From positions 264,754 through 328,753 of the forward strand of contig JAIQEW010000005.1 in NCBI GenBank assembly GCA_020073605.1: a stretch of DNA of 64,000 nt. The letters run 5' to 3'. The DNA comes from Terriglobia bacterium (lineage in GTDB: Bacteria; Acidobacteriota; Terriglobia; Acidiferrales; UBA7541). Position 1 is the stretch's first letter, and each line of letters opens with the position of its first letter. Positions 48,454 through 57,080 of the stretch are shown piece by piece. The position numbers and the translations under genes are program-made. Below the pieces are notes generated by a model. It had not been told where the DNA came from. It saw nothing but the letters and a program-made list of their open reading frames with translations, and ran no database searches.

Positions 48454-50403
48454 TTACCGGCCGGAGTGCACATCCGCATCGGGCGTACCGGGAATATTGG
48501 GCTCGCCCGATACCCTTCCGGCGAGGGCGTCGGCCAGCGTGATGTTGTTCACTTCGAGCGTGCGGCCCACGGCTTGATTGAAGTTCACGGCCGCTTCGAC
48601 CAGGTTGATGCGGGCGCGGAGTTCCGTTCCCTGGGCCGAGGTGAGGTCACGGGACCGCAACACGACCTGATAACTCGTCGAAGATCCGAGCTGGTACTTC
48701 TTTACCTCGTCGTCGAGCGTTTGTTGCGCGAGAGACCGCGCCTTCTGCGCCGCCGCCACCTGCGCGCGGCCCTGTTCGAGAGCGATTTGAGCGTTGCGCA
48801 CGTTCACGAAAATGCTGTTCTGTAGCTGGCGGTACTTCACTTCCTGCGAACGCTGGTTCAATTGTGCCGTGGCGTTGGCAGCTTGCGCGGCTCGGTTTCG
48901 GACGGGCAGCGTGAGATTGAGTCCGCCTTCGAACGTTGGGAACTTGCTGTGGATCAGTTGGTCCCAGGAGTCGCCGAGCCCGCCAGGTACAACGGTCCGC
49001 GTCGTAGAGGCTGTCGCGACGAGCGACTCGAACGACCCGGGAATAGGCGTTCCCGTCGCATCGACGACCGGAGCGTTAAGGTTCGGGGCAAACGTTAGTG
49101 GGGTCGTGGTGACGATTGTCCGCGTTCCATCGAGGCCGGTTGAATTGTAAAAGCCAAAAAGATTGAGCGTCGGGAGGAGCAAGTTCTTCGTGGCCTTCAC
49201 TTCGACCCCGGCGTTTTTCAGGTTCAGATCCGCCTGCTGGAGCTCGGGGCGCTTTTGGTACGCTTCCTTGACGGCATCTTGAATGGGAATATTTTCGGTG
49301 ACGTCGGGCGGCGTGATCGGAGTGGTCGGAACGATTTCCACGCCTGCGAGGGGACCCGCGAGCGGGTCTTTCGTGATGGCGTTGAGCAGGGTTGTCTGGT
49401 CCTGCAATTGAACTGTCTGGGCCACGATCAGGTTCTGCTGGTCGGTCGCGAGCTGGGATTCGGCCGTCAGTACGTCCAGAGGCGCCATCGTCCCGATCTC
49501 GAGCTGTTTCTTGTTGTCTTCGTAGAGCTTCTGGGAGACGCCCACCGCGGCCAACTCCACGTTCACGTTCTCGCGGGCGTACACCAGCTCCCAGTAGGCG
49601 TTCGCTACCTGCGTCACGGTCGTCATCACCTGCTGCGCGAACTGGGATTCGCCGACCTTCACTGTATTTTTCGCCTCGATGATGTATCGCTTGTTAATCA
49701 GACGCCCAAAGCCGTTCAACAGCGGCTGGGTCAACTGGACCTGAAGCGATGTTTGCACCGACGGATTGAAAGAGTTAAACGACGAAGTCGTGGATGAACG
49801 GGAATTGTCGAACGTCACTTGGAGCTGCGTGCCGGGTTCAAATCCCTGGGTGTATCCGAAGTTTCCAACGGCGGTGTGGTTGATAATCGACGACGTCGCG
49901 GACCCGAAACCAACTCCCGCGAAGAACGGGTTGTTGATCGGAATGGTCTGTTCCTCCAGATAGAAGTTCGACGTGACGGAGGGGTCGAAGACCGTCTTCC
50001 CATTGGCTCCCGATTTCGCGAGGAGCAAATTCGCCTCGTCAAGCCAAGGCGTAAAGCGCTGCACCGCGATGTCGAGGTTATTCTCGAGCGCGAGCGATAT
50101 GGCGTCCTCGAGACTCAACATCAGCTTGCCGTTGTCGACCAACTGGCCGATGCGCGGGGAATTCGTGAGGATGGGTTGCGGCGCATGGATCGGACTATAA
50201 GGCGCGACGAGGTTCGGGAACCACCTGGGCCCTTTCGAATAGTCCGGCCCCATCGATAGGTTTAGACTGCGGGTCCCGCTCGTTGTCTGGGCTGCCGTCT
50301 GAGCCTGACCTTGGGTGCCCTGAGCCTGCGTATAGACCGGCGAGACTACCAGCGAAGCCGCCGTCAAGAGCGCCAGCGCTGCGTGCGTTAACCTTCGACT
50401 CAT
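48454..50403 (-). CDS. TolC-family outer-membrane efflux protein
   Basis: A 649-residue protein from ATG 50403 behind AGGAAG; the longer frame upstream is not used. Signal peptide (LTHAALALLTAASLVVSPVY). Several coiled-coil helices (ALEQGRAQVAAAQKARSLAQ; ATDQQNLIVAQTVQLQDQTT) and the repeated TolC segments (DLNLKNAGVEVKATKNLLLP) support an outer-membrane channel. Longer than E. coli TolC owing to an N-terminal Gln/Thr-rich region and a loop around residues 400-470. No inner-membrane pump or adaptor lies adjacent. The partner must be elsewhere. Confidence 0.86.
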   Translation of the reverse strand: MSRRLTHAALALLTAASLVVSPVYTQAQGTQGQAQTAAQTTSGTRSLNLSMGPDYSKGPRWFPNLVAPYSPIHAPQPILTNSPRIGQLVDNGKLMLSLEDAISLALENNLDIAVQRFTPWLDEANLLLAKSGANGKTVFDPSVTSNFYLEEQTIPINNPFFAGVGFGSATSSIINHTAVGNFGYTQGFEPGTQLQVTFDNSRSSTTSSFNSFNPSVQTSLQVQLTQPLLNGFGRLINKRYIIEAKNTVKVGESQFAQQVMTTVTQVANAYWELVYARENVNVELAAVGVSQKLYEDNKKQLEIGTMAPLDVLTAESQLATDQQNLIVAQTVQLQDQTTLLNAITKDPLAGPLAGVEIVPTTPITPPDVTENIPIQDAVKEAYQKRPELQQADLNLKNAGVEVKATKNLLLPTLNLFGFYNSTGLDGTRTIVTTTPLTFAPNLNAPVVDATGTPIPGSFESLVATASTTRTVVPGGLGDSWDQLIHSKFPTFEGGLNLTLPVRNRAAQAANATAQLNQRSQEVKYRQLQNSIFVNVRNAQIALEQGRAQVAAAQKARSLAQQTLDDEVKKYQLGSSTSYQVVLRSRDLTSAQGTELRARINLVEAAVNFNQAVGRTLEVNNITLADALAGRVSGEPNIPGTPDADVHSGR

Positions 50404-50818
50404 CGTGTTCTTCCTCTCCGAAAGGATCATGTCCTCAGAAACCTGCGCAATGCCCCAGAGTATTGAAACGTGCGGGAGCCTCAATTTGTTTCAGAAACCG
50501 TCTTTTAGATGCGCCGCAGCGGCCACGCGTGTCCCCCTGATCTTGGACGGTTAGGCGGGAATTTGGGCGCCCCGGAATTCGTTCCGGGAAGCAACCAAGC
50601 GCGTTCAAACGGGCGGACACGTGAGTGTAGCATCGCACCCAATGGGTGACAATTGCTCCGCTGTGCGGTTTGTGGGCGCTTCAGAGCGCGTTGACACCAC
50701 TCCCGCTCCGCTCTACCATGACCGGGCTGACTCCCTGATGACTCCCCGCCCGCTTTCGAGCCCGCTTCGATTGACGCAGGTCAGTTGCTTCCAGCTTTCC
50801 TGTGCGTATAGGGAAGTG
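50404..50818. other. Divergent intergenic region between the TolC and TPM genes
   Basis: 415 bp. It contains a good sigma-70 promoter for the plus strand at 50691-50719 and must carry the promoter of the TolC-like gene on the minus strand, where no clear boxes were found. No gene with a ribosome-binding site is supported. Confidence 0.5.
50691..50719 (+). promoter_or_regulatory. Sigma-70-type promoter before the TPM gene
   Basis: TTGACA (50691-50696) is a perfect -35 box; after a 17-bp spacer, TACCAT (50714-50719) matches the -10 consensus in 4 of 6 positions. The start codon of the TPM protein follows 99 bp downstream. Confidence 0.5.
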
Positions 50819-51607
50819 ATGCGTGGCCACCATTGGATTCTTGCTCTGTTGTGCGCATGCTTGCTGTGGGTCCCAGCCTCCCGCGCGCAGTCGGTGGACC
50901 AGGTCGCCCCTCAGGTAAAGGCTGCCGGCTACGTCACGGACTTGGCCGGAGTGTTGAGCCAGCCCGCGCGCGAGCAGCTCACGGCGCTGTGCACTGAAGT
51001 AGACCAGAAGACGCAGGCGCAGATCGCCGTCGTCACTATCAAGTCACTTGAAGGCCGAACGGTGGACGATTATACGGTCGACCTTGCCGAGCGTCTTGGC
51101 ATCGGTCCTAAATCATCGAATCGCGGCGTTCTGATCTTGGTGGCGCCGAACGATCACAAATATTGGACGTCAGTAGGCTACGGCCTCGAGTCAATCCTAC
51201 CCGACGGGAAGGTCGGCGGCTATGGGCGCGAGGCTGTTCCCTATTTTCGGAACAACGATTACGACGCCGCGGTATTTCTGATGACGCGACGAGTCGCCGA
51301 CGTGATCGCGGCCGATCGCGGCATTACCCTTTCGGGATCGTCTCCCGAGGTGCCCGCTACGGATCGTGATCACAGTGGGATAAACGCGACCACGATCATC
51401 ATCATTGCGATTGTGCTCATGATCCTCGCTGTGCAAACTCGATACGCCAAGACCCATTCGGGTCGCCGCTTTGTTGGTGGCCGGTGGATTGGCCCCATGG
51501 GTGGCGGATGGGGAGGCGGATTCGGTGGGGGAGGCGGCGGGGGCGGGGGATTCGGTGGCTTTGGTGGCGGGGGCTTCGGTGGTGGCGGAGCGGGCGGCGG
51601 TTGGTGA
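50819..51607 (+). CDS. TPM-domain protein with Gly-rich C-terminus (YgcG-like)
   Basis: A 262-residue protein starting at ATG 50819 behind GGGAAG. Signal peptide (GHHWILALLCACLLWVPASR), then a TPM_phosphatase domain (GYVTDLAGVLSQPAREQLTA; QIAVVTIKSLEGRTVDDYTV; NRGVLILVAPNDHKYWTSVG), a membrane helix (INATTIIIIAIVLMILAV) and a C-terminus that is almost all Gly/Phe, as in TPM proteins from many phyla. Role in envelope or photosystem repair in other groups; unclear here. Usually neighbours LemA; here a nucleotidyltransferase gene lies between. Confidence 0.88.
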   Translation: MRGHHWILALLCACLLWVPASRAQSVDQVAPQVKAAGYVTDLAGVLSQPAREQLTALCTEVDQKTQAQIAVVTIKSLEGRTVDDYTVDLAERLGIGPKSSNRGVLILVAPNDHKYWTSVGYGLESILPDGKVGGYGREAVPYFRNNDYDAAVFLMTRRVADVIAADRGITLSGSSPEVPATDRDHSGINATTIIIIAIVLMILAVQTRYAKTHSGRRFVGGRWIGPMGGGWGGGFGGGGGGGGGFGGFGGGGFGGGGAGGGW

Positions 51608-51621
51608 CAATCTAATGAGGA

Positions 51622-51671
51622 TTGTCATCCCGAGGGAGTCCGCCGTGGCGGACGACCGAGGACTCTCTCTT
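51622..51671. repeat. GTCATCCCGAG-type dispersed repeat with hairpin
   Basis: The sequence gtcatcccgagggagtcc starts a repeat-like unit, with the palindrome GTCCGCC-gt-GGCGGAC at 51638-51653 and an incomplete pairing of flanks. It lies between the TPM gene and the nucleotidyltransferase. Such tgtcatcc-gag repeats are often scattered in acidobacterial chromosomes; no second copy is seen in this window. Confidence 0.4.
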
Positions 51672-51704
51672 TCGACTTTGTCTCGCAGCGAGGTGTTCTA
51701 ACTC

Positions 51705-52421
51705 ATGGAAGCAAAACTTACTGAACTCGTGGGGCGGCTCAAGTCCGCGGCCGGGGATAATCTGAAGGCCGTTGTGCTGTACGGCTCGGCGGTCACCGGA
51801 GAATTCCTCGAAAAGCACTCGGATCTCAACGTGCTCTGCATGGTTGAACACGCCGGATCCGCGGACCTCGAGCGGCTTCATCCCGTGGCGCAGTGGTGGG
51901 GGCACCAGGGCAATCCCGCGCCGCTCATCTTCACACAGGACGAACTTGTCCGCTCCGCCGACGTCTTCGCGATCGAGCTTCTCGATATGAAGCGCCATCA
52001 CCGCATGCTCTTCGGCCCCGATTTCCTTGAGAATCTTGAAGTTCCGATGCGGCTCCATCGCTTGCAGGTCGAGCGCGAGCTGCGCACGGACTGGCTGCGT
52101 CTGCGCCAGGCGGTGTTGGCGGCTCCGCAGAAGAAGAAAGTTCATCTTGGGATTATGCTCGGGTCCGTGTCGGCCTTTTGCGCGCTTTTCCGCCACGCCC
52201 TGATCGCTCTCGGCCAACCGGCGCCGCACACGAAACGCGAAGGGGTCGATGCCGTCGCGTTGTTGACGGGCGCAGACCCTTCCGGATTCCACAGCATTCT
52301 GGATTTCCGGGAAGGGAAGCGCAAAGACAGGGAAATCGACGTCGAAGCGACGCTGCACACGTATCTGGAGTTCGTGGAAGTGGTGACCAACGAAGTAGAT
52401 CGCCGTCTCGAAACTTCCTAG
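51705..52421 (+). CDS. Nucleotidyltransferase-domain protein
   Basis: A 238-residue protein. The N-terminal motif LYGSAVTGEFLEKHSDLNVL has the GSxxxG and SDxxV elements of pol-beta-type nucleotidyltransferases (MNT-like), though the second acid is an Asn (LNV), which may weaken activity. The C-terminal half is helical (LGIMLGSVSAFCALFRHALI; HTYLEFVEVVTNEVDRRL) and resembles the HEPN-like partner domain of fused MNT-HEPN proteins, but the RX4-6H motif is not evident. It lies between TPM and LemA genes. Function unknown. Confidence 0.65.
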   Translation: MEAKLTELVGRLKSAAGDNLKAVVLYGSAVTGEFLEKHSDLNVLCMVEHAGSADLERLHPVAQWWGHQGNPAPLIFTQDELVRSADVFAIELLDMKRHHRMLFGPDFLENLEVPMRLHRLQVERELRTDWLRLRQAVLAAPQKKKVHLGIMLGSVSAFCALFRHALIALGQPAPHTKREGVDAVALLTGADPSGFHSILDFREGKRKDREIDVEATLHTYLEFVEVVTNEVDRRLETS

Positions 52422-52499
52422 GCCGCCGCGGCGTATCCAGAGAAGGGGTTCGCGGTTGGCACAGGGGTTGTGTGTTAGATTCTTCGCCGGAGGCATTTC

Positions 52500-53084
52500 A
52501 TGAAGCAACTCGTCGTCGTTCTCGTGGTTCTTCTGGTCCTCGGGCTTCTGGTGGGCGGCATGTATGTTTCGCGCCGCAACCAGATGGTCGCGCTGAATGA
52601 AACGGTCAAGTCCGACTGGGCGCAAGTCGACGTCGTCCTGCAGCGCCGCTCCGACCTGATCCCGAATCTCGTCGAGACCGTCAAGGGCTATGCCGCGCAG
52701 GAAGTGACCGTTTACGACGACATCGCCAAGGCCCGCGCCGCCCTCGGCGGCGCTCGGACGCCGCAGGATAAGATCGCCGCCAACGGTCAGCTCGACGGCG
52801 CGCTCAGCCGCCTCCTTCTCATCGTGGAAAACTACCCCCAGCTCAAGTCGAACGAAAACTTCATGCGCCTCCAGGACGAGCTCGCCGGCACGGAAAACCG
52901 CATCGCCGTGGAGCGCAAGCGTTACGACGACGCGATTCAGGCCTACAACACGTACATCGCGCTCTTCCCGAACAACATTTTCGCCGGCTGGTCCGGCTTC
53001 CAGCGCAACGACGCCTACTTCGCGGCCACGGAAGCTTCGCGCGCTGTGCCCAAGGTCCAGTTTCCGGCCCCGGTGTCGCACTAG
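52500..53084 (+). CDS. LemA family protein
   Basis: A 194-residue protein with an N-terminal membrane anchor (VVLVVLLVLGLLVGGMYV) and a helical LemA domain: RRNQMVALNETVKSDWAQVD, VLQRRSDLIPNLVETVKGYA and ELAGTENRIAVERKRYDDAI. Start has ggaggcatttc. LemA proteins are bound to the inner membrane by one helix; function is poorly known. It commonly occurs with a TPM protein, as here (50819-51607). A TGTTAGATT box (52473-52481) precedes it. Confidence 0.94.
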   Translation: MKQLVVVLVVLLVLGLLVGGMYVSRRNQMVALNETVKSDWAQVDVVLQRRSDLIPNLVETVKGYAAQEVTVYDDIAKARAALGGARTPQDKIAANGQLDGALSRLLLIVENYPQLKSNENFMRLQDELAGTENRIAVERKRYDDAIQAYNTYIALFPNNIFAGWSGFQRNDAYFAATEASRAVPKVQFPAPVSH

Positions 53085-53196
53085 CCTGATGCCCGGAGGG
53101 GCGGCGTTCGTATCGGTTACAAATCGATGAATTCTCGCGCGTCGGCTTGACCGGCTTTCAGGCTCGCGCTACGCTTGATTTGTAGCCACAAACTTG

Positions 53197-54183
53197 ATGA
53201 AACAAACCGTCCGAATCGCCGGGGGCATCAACGAGCTTTTCGGTCCCCTTGATGAGAATTTGAAGTTTTTCGAATCGTCCCTTCGCGTCACCACGCATTT
53301 GAGGGACCGCGACCTTGAAATCGAAGGCGAGCCCGCGCAAGTCGAGCGCGCCGCCCGCATCCTCGGCGCGTACAACGACCGCATCCGCGAAGGCCGCATC
53401 CCGGACAGCCAGGAAGTGAAGGCGCTGCTCCGCACCGCCGCCGACGAGCATGTTTCCACGCTGCACGGTGCGTTTTCTCCCACGCGGATCCGTTCCTTCG
53501 GCAAGAAGAGCATCGCTCCTAAGAGCGCGAACCAGAAGCGCTACATCGAGGCGCTCGAAACCTACGACATGGTTTTCGCCATCGGCCCGGGCGGCACCGG
53601 AAAGACGTATCTCGCCGTCGCCATGGCTGTCTCGGCTCTGCTCGCAAAAGAGGTCAACCGGATCATCCTGGCGCGACCCGCAGTCGAAGCGGGCGAGCGC
53701 CTGGGCTTTCTCCCCGGCACCATTCAGGAAAAAGTCGATCCCTACATGCGCCCGCTCTACGACGCGCTCCATGACCTTCTCGAAGCGGATAAACTCGAGC
53801 GCTTCCTCGAAAAAGACATCATCGAGGTCGCTCCACTCGCCTTCATGCGCGGCCGCACGCTCAACGACTCGTTCGTCATTCTCGACGAGGCCCAGAACAC
53901 GACGAGCGAGCAAATGAAAATGTTTCTCACGCGCCTGGGCTTCAATTCGAAGGCCGTCATCACCGGCGACGTCACGCAGATCGATCTTCCGGAGTCGCGC
54001 AAATCCGGCCTGGTCGAGGCCATCGACGTGGTCGGTAAAATCGAGGGCATCGCACTGATCTATTTTGACGAGCGCGACGTGGTGCGCCACAGCCTCGTGC
54101 AGCGCATCATCAAGGCGTATGACGAATACTCCGGCGGGCAGTCGGCCGCGAGGTCGCCTCGCGAAAATCGTCCTCGCGATTAG
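53197..54183 (+). CDS. PhoH-like ATPase
   Basis: A 328-residue PhoH/YbeZ-type protein. N-terminal nucleic-acid-binding region (residues 1-105), then Walker [37 protein letters not shown] and Walker [21 protein letters not shown], plus [15 protein letters not shown] 53197 chosen; TTG one codon upstream is possible, without a good ribosome-binding site in either case. YbeZ-type proteins act with YbeY in 16S rRNA processing; ybeY is not visible here. Followed by MeaB after 36 bp. Confidence 0.93.
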   Translation: MKQTVRIAGGINELFGPLDENLKFFESSLRVTTHLRDRDLEIEGEPAQVERAARILGAYNDRIREGRIPDSQEVKALLRTAADEHVSTLHGAFSPTRIRSFGKKSIAPKSANQKRYIEALETYDMVFAIGPGGTGKTYLAVAMAVSALLAKEVNRIILARPAVEAGERLGFLPGTIQEKVDPYMRPLYDALHDLLEADKLERFLEKDIIEVAPLAFMRGRTLNDSFVILDEAQNTTSEQMKMFLTRLGFNSKAVITGDVTQIDLPESRKSGLVEAIDVVGKIEGIALIYFDERDVVRHSLVQRIIKAYDEYSGGQSAARSPRENRPRD

Positions 54184-54219
54184 CCACTCAGGTTACACTC
54201 GCAATCTTGTCTCTCGAAT

Positions 54220-55173
54220 ATGGCCGGCAATCTTGAAAACTGGGCGGCGGAAATTCGCGCGGGAGACGTCCGCGCGCTCTCCCGCGGCGTCTCCGCCATC
54301 GAGAATCGCGCCAGCGAAGCCGAGGCGCTCCTAAAGCTCCTCTTTCCCTATACAGGCCGTGCCTTCCGCGTGGGCATCACGGGCGCTCCCGGCACGGGAA
54401 AGAGCACGCTGGTGGACCGCCTGACGGCACACTATCGCTCGGAGAAGAAGAGCGTCGGGATCATTGCCGTCGATCCGTCCAGCCCGTTCACGGGTGGCGC
54501 GATTCTGGGCGACCGCATTCGCATGCAGGGCCATTCGGCCGATGAAGGCATCTTCATCCGCTCGATGGCCGCGCGGGGATACTTGGGCGGCCTGGCCCAG
54601 TCCACAGGCGACGCGACGCTTTTGCTGGATGCGGCGGGCAAGGACATGATTCTCGTCGAGACGGTCGGCGTCGGCCAGGGAGAAATCGAGATCGTCCGTC
54701 TCGCCGATTGCACGATGGTCGTACTCGTCCCAGGCATGGGCGACGACGTTCAGAACCTCAAGGCCGGACTCATGGAAATCGGCGACATCTTCGTCCTCAA
54801 CAAGTCGGATCGCGAAGGTGCCGGCCGGTTCGAGGAGCAGCTTCGCGCGATTCTGCAACTCGTCCCGGACCGCAGCGGCTGGAGGCCTCCGGTGGTTCGC
54901 ACGGTCGCAACCGAAAATGAAGGCGTTGCGGAAGTCGCGCGCCAGATTGGTCTCTTCCGGGCGCACTTCGAAAAATCGCAAGATCGCCCCGCACGGGAGC
55001 TTGCTTACTGGAAGGATTGGCTGCTCCGCCTGATCGAAAGGCGGCTGGTCGAGCGCGTCCTGGGTGATCACGCGAGCGCCGAGCAGTTCGAAAGGGCCGC
55101 AGCCGAAGTGGCTGCGCGCAAGAAAGATCCGTACGCAGCGGTGAACGAAATCCTTTCGAGGAGTGGAGCGTGA
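54220..55173 (+). CDS. meaB: Methylmalonyl-CoA mutase-associated GTPase MeaB
   Basis: A 317-residue G3E P-loop GTPase. Walker A GITGAPGTGKSTLVDRL, then VDPSSPFTGGAILGDRIRMQ (switch region with metal Asp), LVETVGVGQGEIEI, and NKSDREGAGRFEEQ (base specificity). MeaB guards and reloads adenosylcobalamin in the mutase, encoded here at 46232-48392 on the other strand. It overlaps the MBL hydrolase by 4 bp, so they are in one operon. Length normal. Confidence 0.93.
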   Translation: MAGNLENWAAEIRAGDVRALSRGVSAIENRASEAEALLKLLFPYTGRAFRVGITGAPGTGKSTLVDRLTAHYRSEKKSVGIIAVDPSSPFTGGAILGDRIRMQGHSADEGIFIRSMAARGYLGGLAQSTGDATLLLDAAGKDMILVETVGVGQGEIEIVRLADCTMVVLVPGMGDDVQNLKAGLMEIGDIFVLNKSDREGAGRFEEQLRAILQLVPDRSGWRPPVVRTVATENEGVAEVARQIGLFRAHFEKSQDRPARELAYWKDWLLRLIERRLVERVLGDHASAEQFERAAAEVAARKKDPYAAVNEILSRSGA

Positions 55174-56006
55174 AGCTCGGCGACCTCGAATTCCACGTAA
55201 TTTCGGCCGGCCACTTTCGGCTCGACGGCGGGGCCATGTTTGGCGTGATCCCGAAGCCGATGTGGGAGAAGAAAATCGCCCCCGACGCGCGCAACCGGAT
55301 CACGCTCTCGATGAACTGCCTGCTGATCCGCGCAGGAGGAAAGCGCATTCTGGTCGAAACCGGTGCCGGCGACAAATTGAGCCCCAAACTGCGCGACATC
55401 TACGGGCTGGAAGGCCCGGTTTTGTCGGACGGCCTTCAACGCTACGGCGTGCGCCCCGAAGACATCGACATCGTGATCGACACGCATCTCCATTTCGATC
55501 ACTGCGGCGGCAACACCCGCATGGAGAAAGACAAGGTCGTGCCGTCGTTTCCGAACGCGCGCTACTTCGTCCAAAAAGGCGAGTTCGAGCATGCGATGCA
55601 TCCCAACGAACGCGACCGCGCGAGCTATTTTCCGGACAATTTCGCGCCGATCGAGGCCTCGGGAATGTTCACGCTCTTCGAGGGCGATAGCGTGATCGTT
55701 CCCGGCGTCGAAGTCGTTCGTGCCCCGGGGCATAACGCCGACATGCAGTGCGTGAGGCTCACCGGGGGCGGCAAGACCGCCTTTCTCTTCGCGGACCTCG
55801 TGCCCACGACCGCGCATCTCCCGCTTCCGTGGATTATGGGTTACGATCTCTACCCGATGACGACGCTCGAAAACAAGAAGCGCTGGATTCCCGAGTCCAT
55901 CCGTGAAGGATGGCTCGCGATTTTCGGGCACGATGCGCGCGTTCCCGCCGCCTATCTTCGCGACCGCGACGGCCAATGGGAACCCGAGCCGGTGACCATC
56001 GATTAG
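55170..56006 (+). CDS. MBL-fold metallo-hydrolase
   Basis: A 278-residue metallo-beta-lactamase-fold protein. The metal motif is DTHLHFDHCGGN (HxHxDH-type), with further His/Asp in RAPGHNADMQCV and FADLVPTTAH. Family sequences like these are often quorum-quenching lactonases or N-acyl hydrolases, but the substrate is unknown here. Start GTG overlaps the MeaB stop. The C-terminal GHDARVPAAYLRDRD is usual. Probably cytoplasmic (no signal peptide). Confidence 0.88.
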   Translation: MKLGDLEFHVISAGHFRLDGGAMFGVIPKPMWEKKIAPDARNRITLSMNCLLIRAGGKRILVETGAGDKLSPKLRDIYGLEGPVLSDGLQRYGVRPEDIDIVIDTHLHFDHCGGNTRMEKDKVVPSFPNARYFVQKGEFEHAMHPNERDRASYFPDNFAPIEASGMFTLFEGDSVIVPGVEVVRAPGHNADMQCVRLTGGGKTAFLFADLVPTTAHLPLPWIMGYDLYPMTTLENKKRWIPESIREGWLAIFGHDARVPAAYLRDRDGQWEPEPVTID

Positions 56007-56091
56007 GCGGAGGCTTTTGTAGGGATCGGCTGTTGTTTTTCGTTTCTCTGTTATCCTTTTTGTCCGAACTAGGAGAACACCTCACTTTCTT

Positions 56092-56988
56092 ATGGCGAAG
56101 ACCACCAAATCAAAAGGCAAATCGAAGCAGGAACCGATCAAAATCGGCATCATCGGCGGCAGCGGCCTGTACCAGATGGCCGGCCTCACCGGCGCGCGCG
56201 AGGTGCGCGTGAAAACACCCTTCGGAGATCCCTCGGATGCAATCGTCGTGGGAACGCTCGAGGGCCGGCGCATCGCCTTTCTTTCGCGCCATGGCCGAGG
56301 CCATCGCGTCTCTCCGAGCGAGATCAACTACCGCGCCAATATCTGCGCTCTGAAGATGCTCGGCGTCGAGCAGATCATTTCCGTGAGCGCGGTCGGGTCG
56401 CTCCGCGAGGATCTTCCTCCGCTCGATTTCCTGATCCCGGACCAGTTCTTCGACCGCACGCGCGGCCGCATTTCGACGTTCTTCGGCGGCGGCATCGTGG
56501 CCCACGTCGGCTTCGACAAGCCCACATGCCCCCGCCTCGCGGCGCAACTGGCGGACGCCTGCGGCCGCGCCGGAGTGAAAGTGCATCGCAGCGGCACCTA
56601 CGTCTGCATCGAGGGCCCGCAGTTTTCGACCATCGCCGAATCGCACACCTATCGCCAGCTTCGCTTCGACGTGATCGGCATGACCGGCATCACCGAAGCA
56701 AAGCTCGCGCGGGAAGCCGAGCTCTGCTACGCCACATTCGCGTTGATCACGGATTACGATTGCTGGCATCCGCAACACGACGCCGTCACTCTCAATGAGA
56801 TTCTCGCGAACATGGGGCGCAATACGGACAACGTGCAGCGCGCCATCCGCGAGGCGGTGAGGGCTCTGGGGGACGAACGCGGCTGCAAGTGCGGCTCCGC
56901 CCTCGCGCATGCCATCGTCACGGACCGCAAACTGATTCCCGCCGCGACGAAGAAACGCCTCGCGCCGATCGCCGGCAAGTACTTGTAG
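56092..56988 (+). CDS. mtnP: S-methyl-5'-thioadenosine phosphorylase
   Basis: A 298-residue purine-nucleoside-phosphorylase-fold enzyme that splits 5'-methylthioadenosine with phosphate to adenine and methylthioribose-1-phosphate in methionine salvage. Diagnostic segments: IGIIGGSGLYQMAGL, LSRHGRGHRVSPSEINYRAN, YVCIEGPQFSTIAESHTYRQ and VIGMTGITEAKLAREAELCY (Met and Glu of the substrate pocket). A basic, Lys-rich N-terminal extension precedes the fold. A pfkB-type kinase follows, a pairing seen in several genomes. Confidence 0.93.
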   Translation: MAKTTKSKGKSKQEPIKIGIIGGSGLYQMAGLTGAREVRVKTPFGDPSDAIVVGTLEGRRIAFLSRHGRGHRVSPSEINYRANICALKMLGVEQIISVSAVGSLREDLPPLDFLIPDQFFDRTRGRISTFFGGGIVAHVGFDKPTCPRLAAQLADACGRAGVKVHRSGTYVCIEGPQFSTIAESHTYRQLRFDVIGMTGITEAKLAREAELCYATFALITDYDCWHPQHDAVTLNEILANMGRNTDNVQRAIREAVRALGDERGCKCGSALAHAIVTDRKLIPAATKKRLAPIAGKYL

Positions 56989-57008
56989 CGTCGGCTTCTC
57001 GCCGGCTG
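56987..57008. repeat. gtagcg-hairpin repeat after mtnP
   Basis: Right after the stop the sequence gtagcgtcggcttctcgccggctgtttt contains a stem CGGC-ttctc-GCCG and a T-rich tail, so it may serve as a terminator. The gtagcg start followed by a palindrome also occurs at 62423-62443. Confidence 0.4.
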
Positions 57009-57080
57009 TTTTGGGCTTTTGCATGTCATCTCAATTCGGGTTTGCCGTTAGGCGCAGCCCGCTGGAAATACGGAGCGCTC

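Noticed and set aside
51520..51606. GGC-rich tract as a possible microsatellite or regulatory repeat
   Set aside because: It encodes the Gly-rich tail that is normal for TPM proteins.
51612..53081. Minus-strand frame of 489 codons over the nucleotidyltransferase and lemA genes
   Set aside because: Both plus-strand genes have good family matches and ribosome-binding sites; the antisense product has none.
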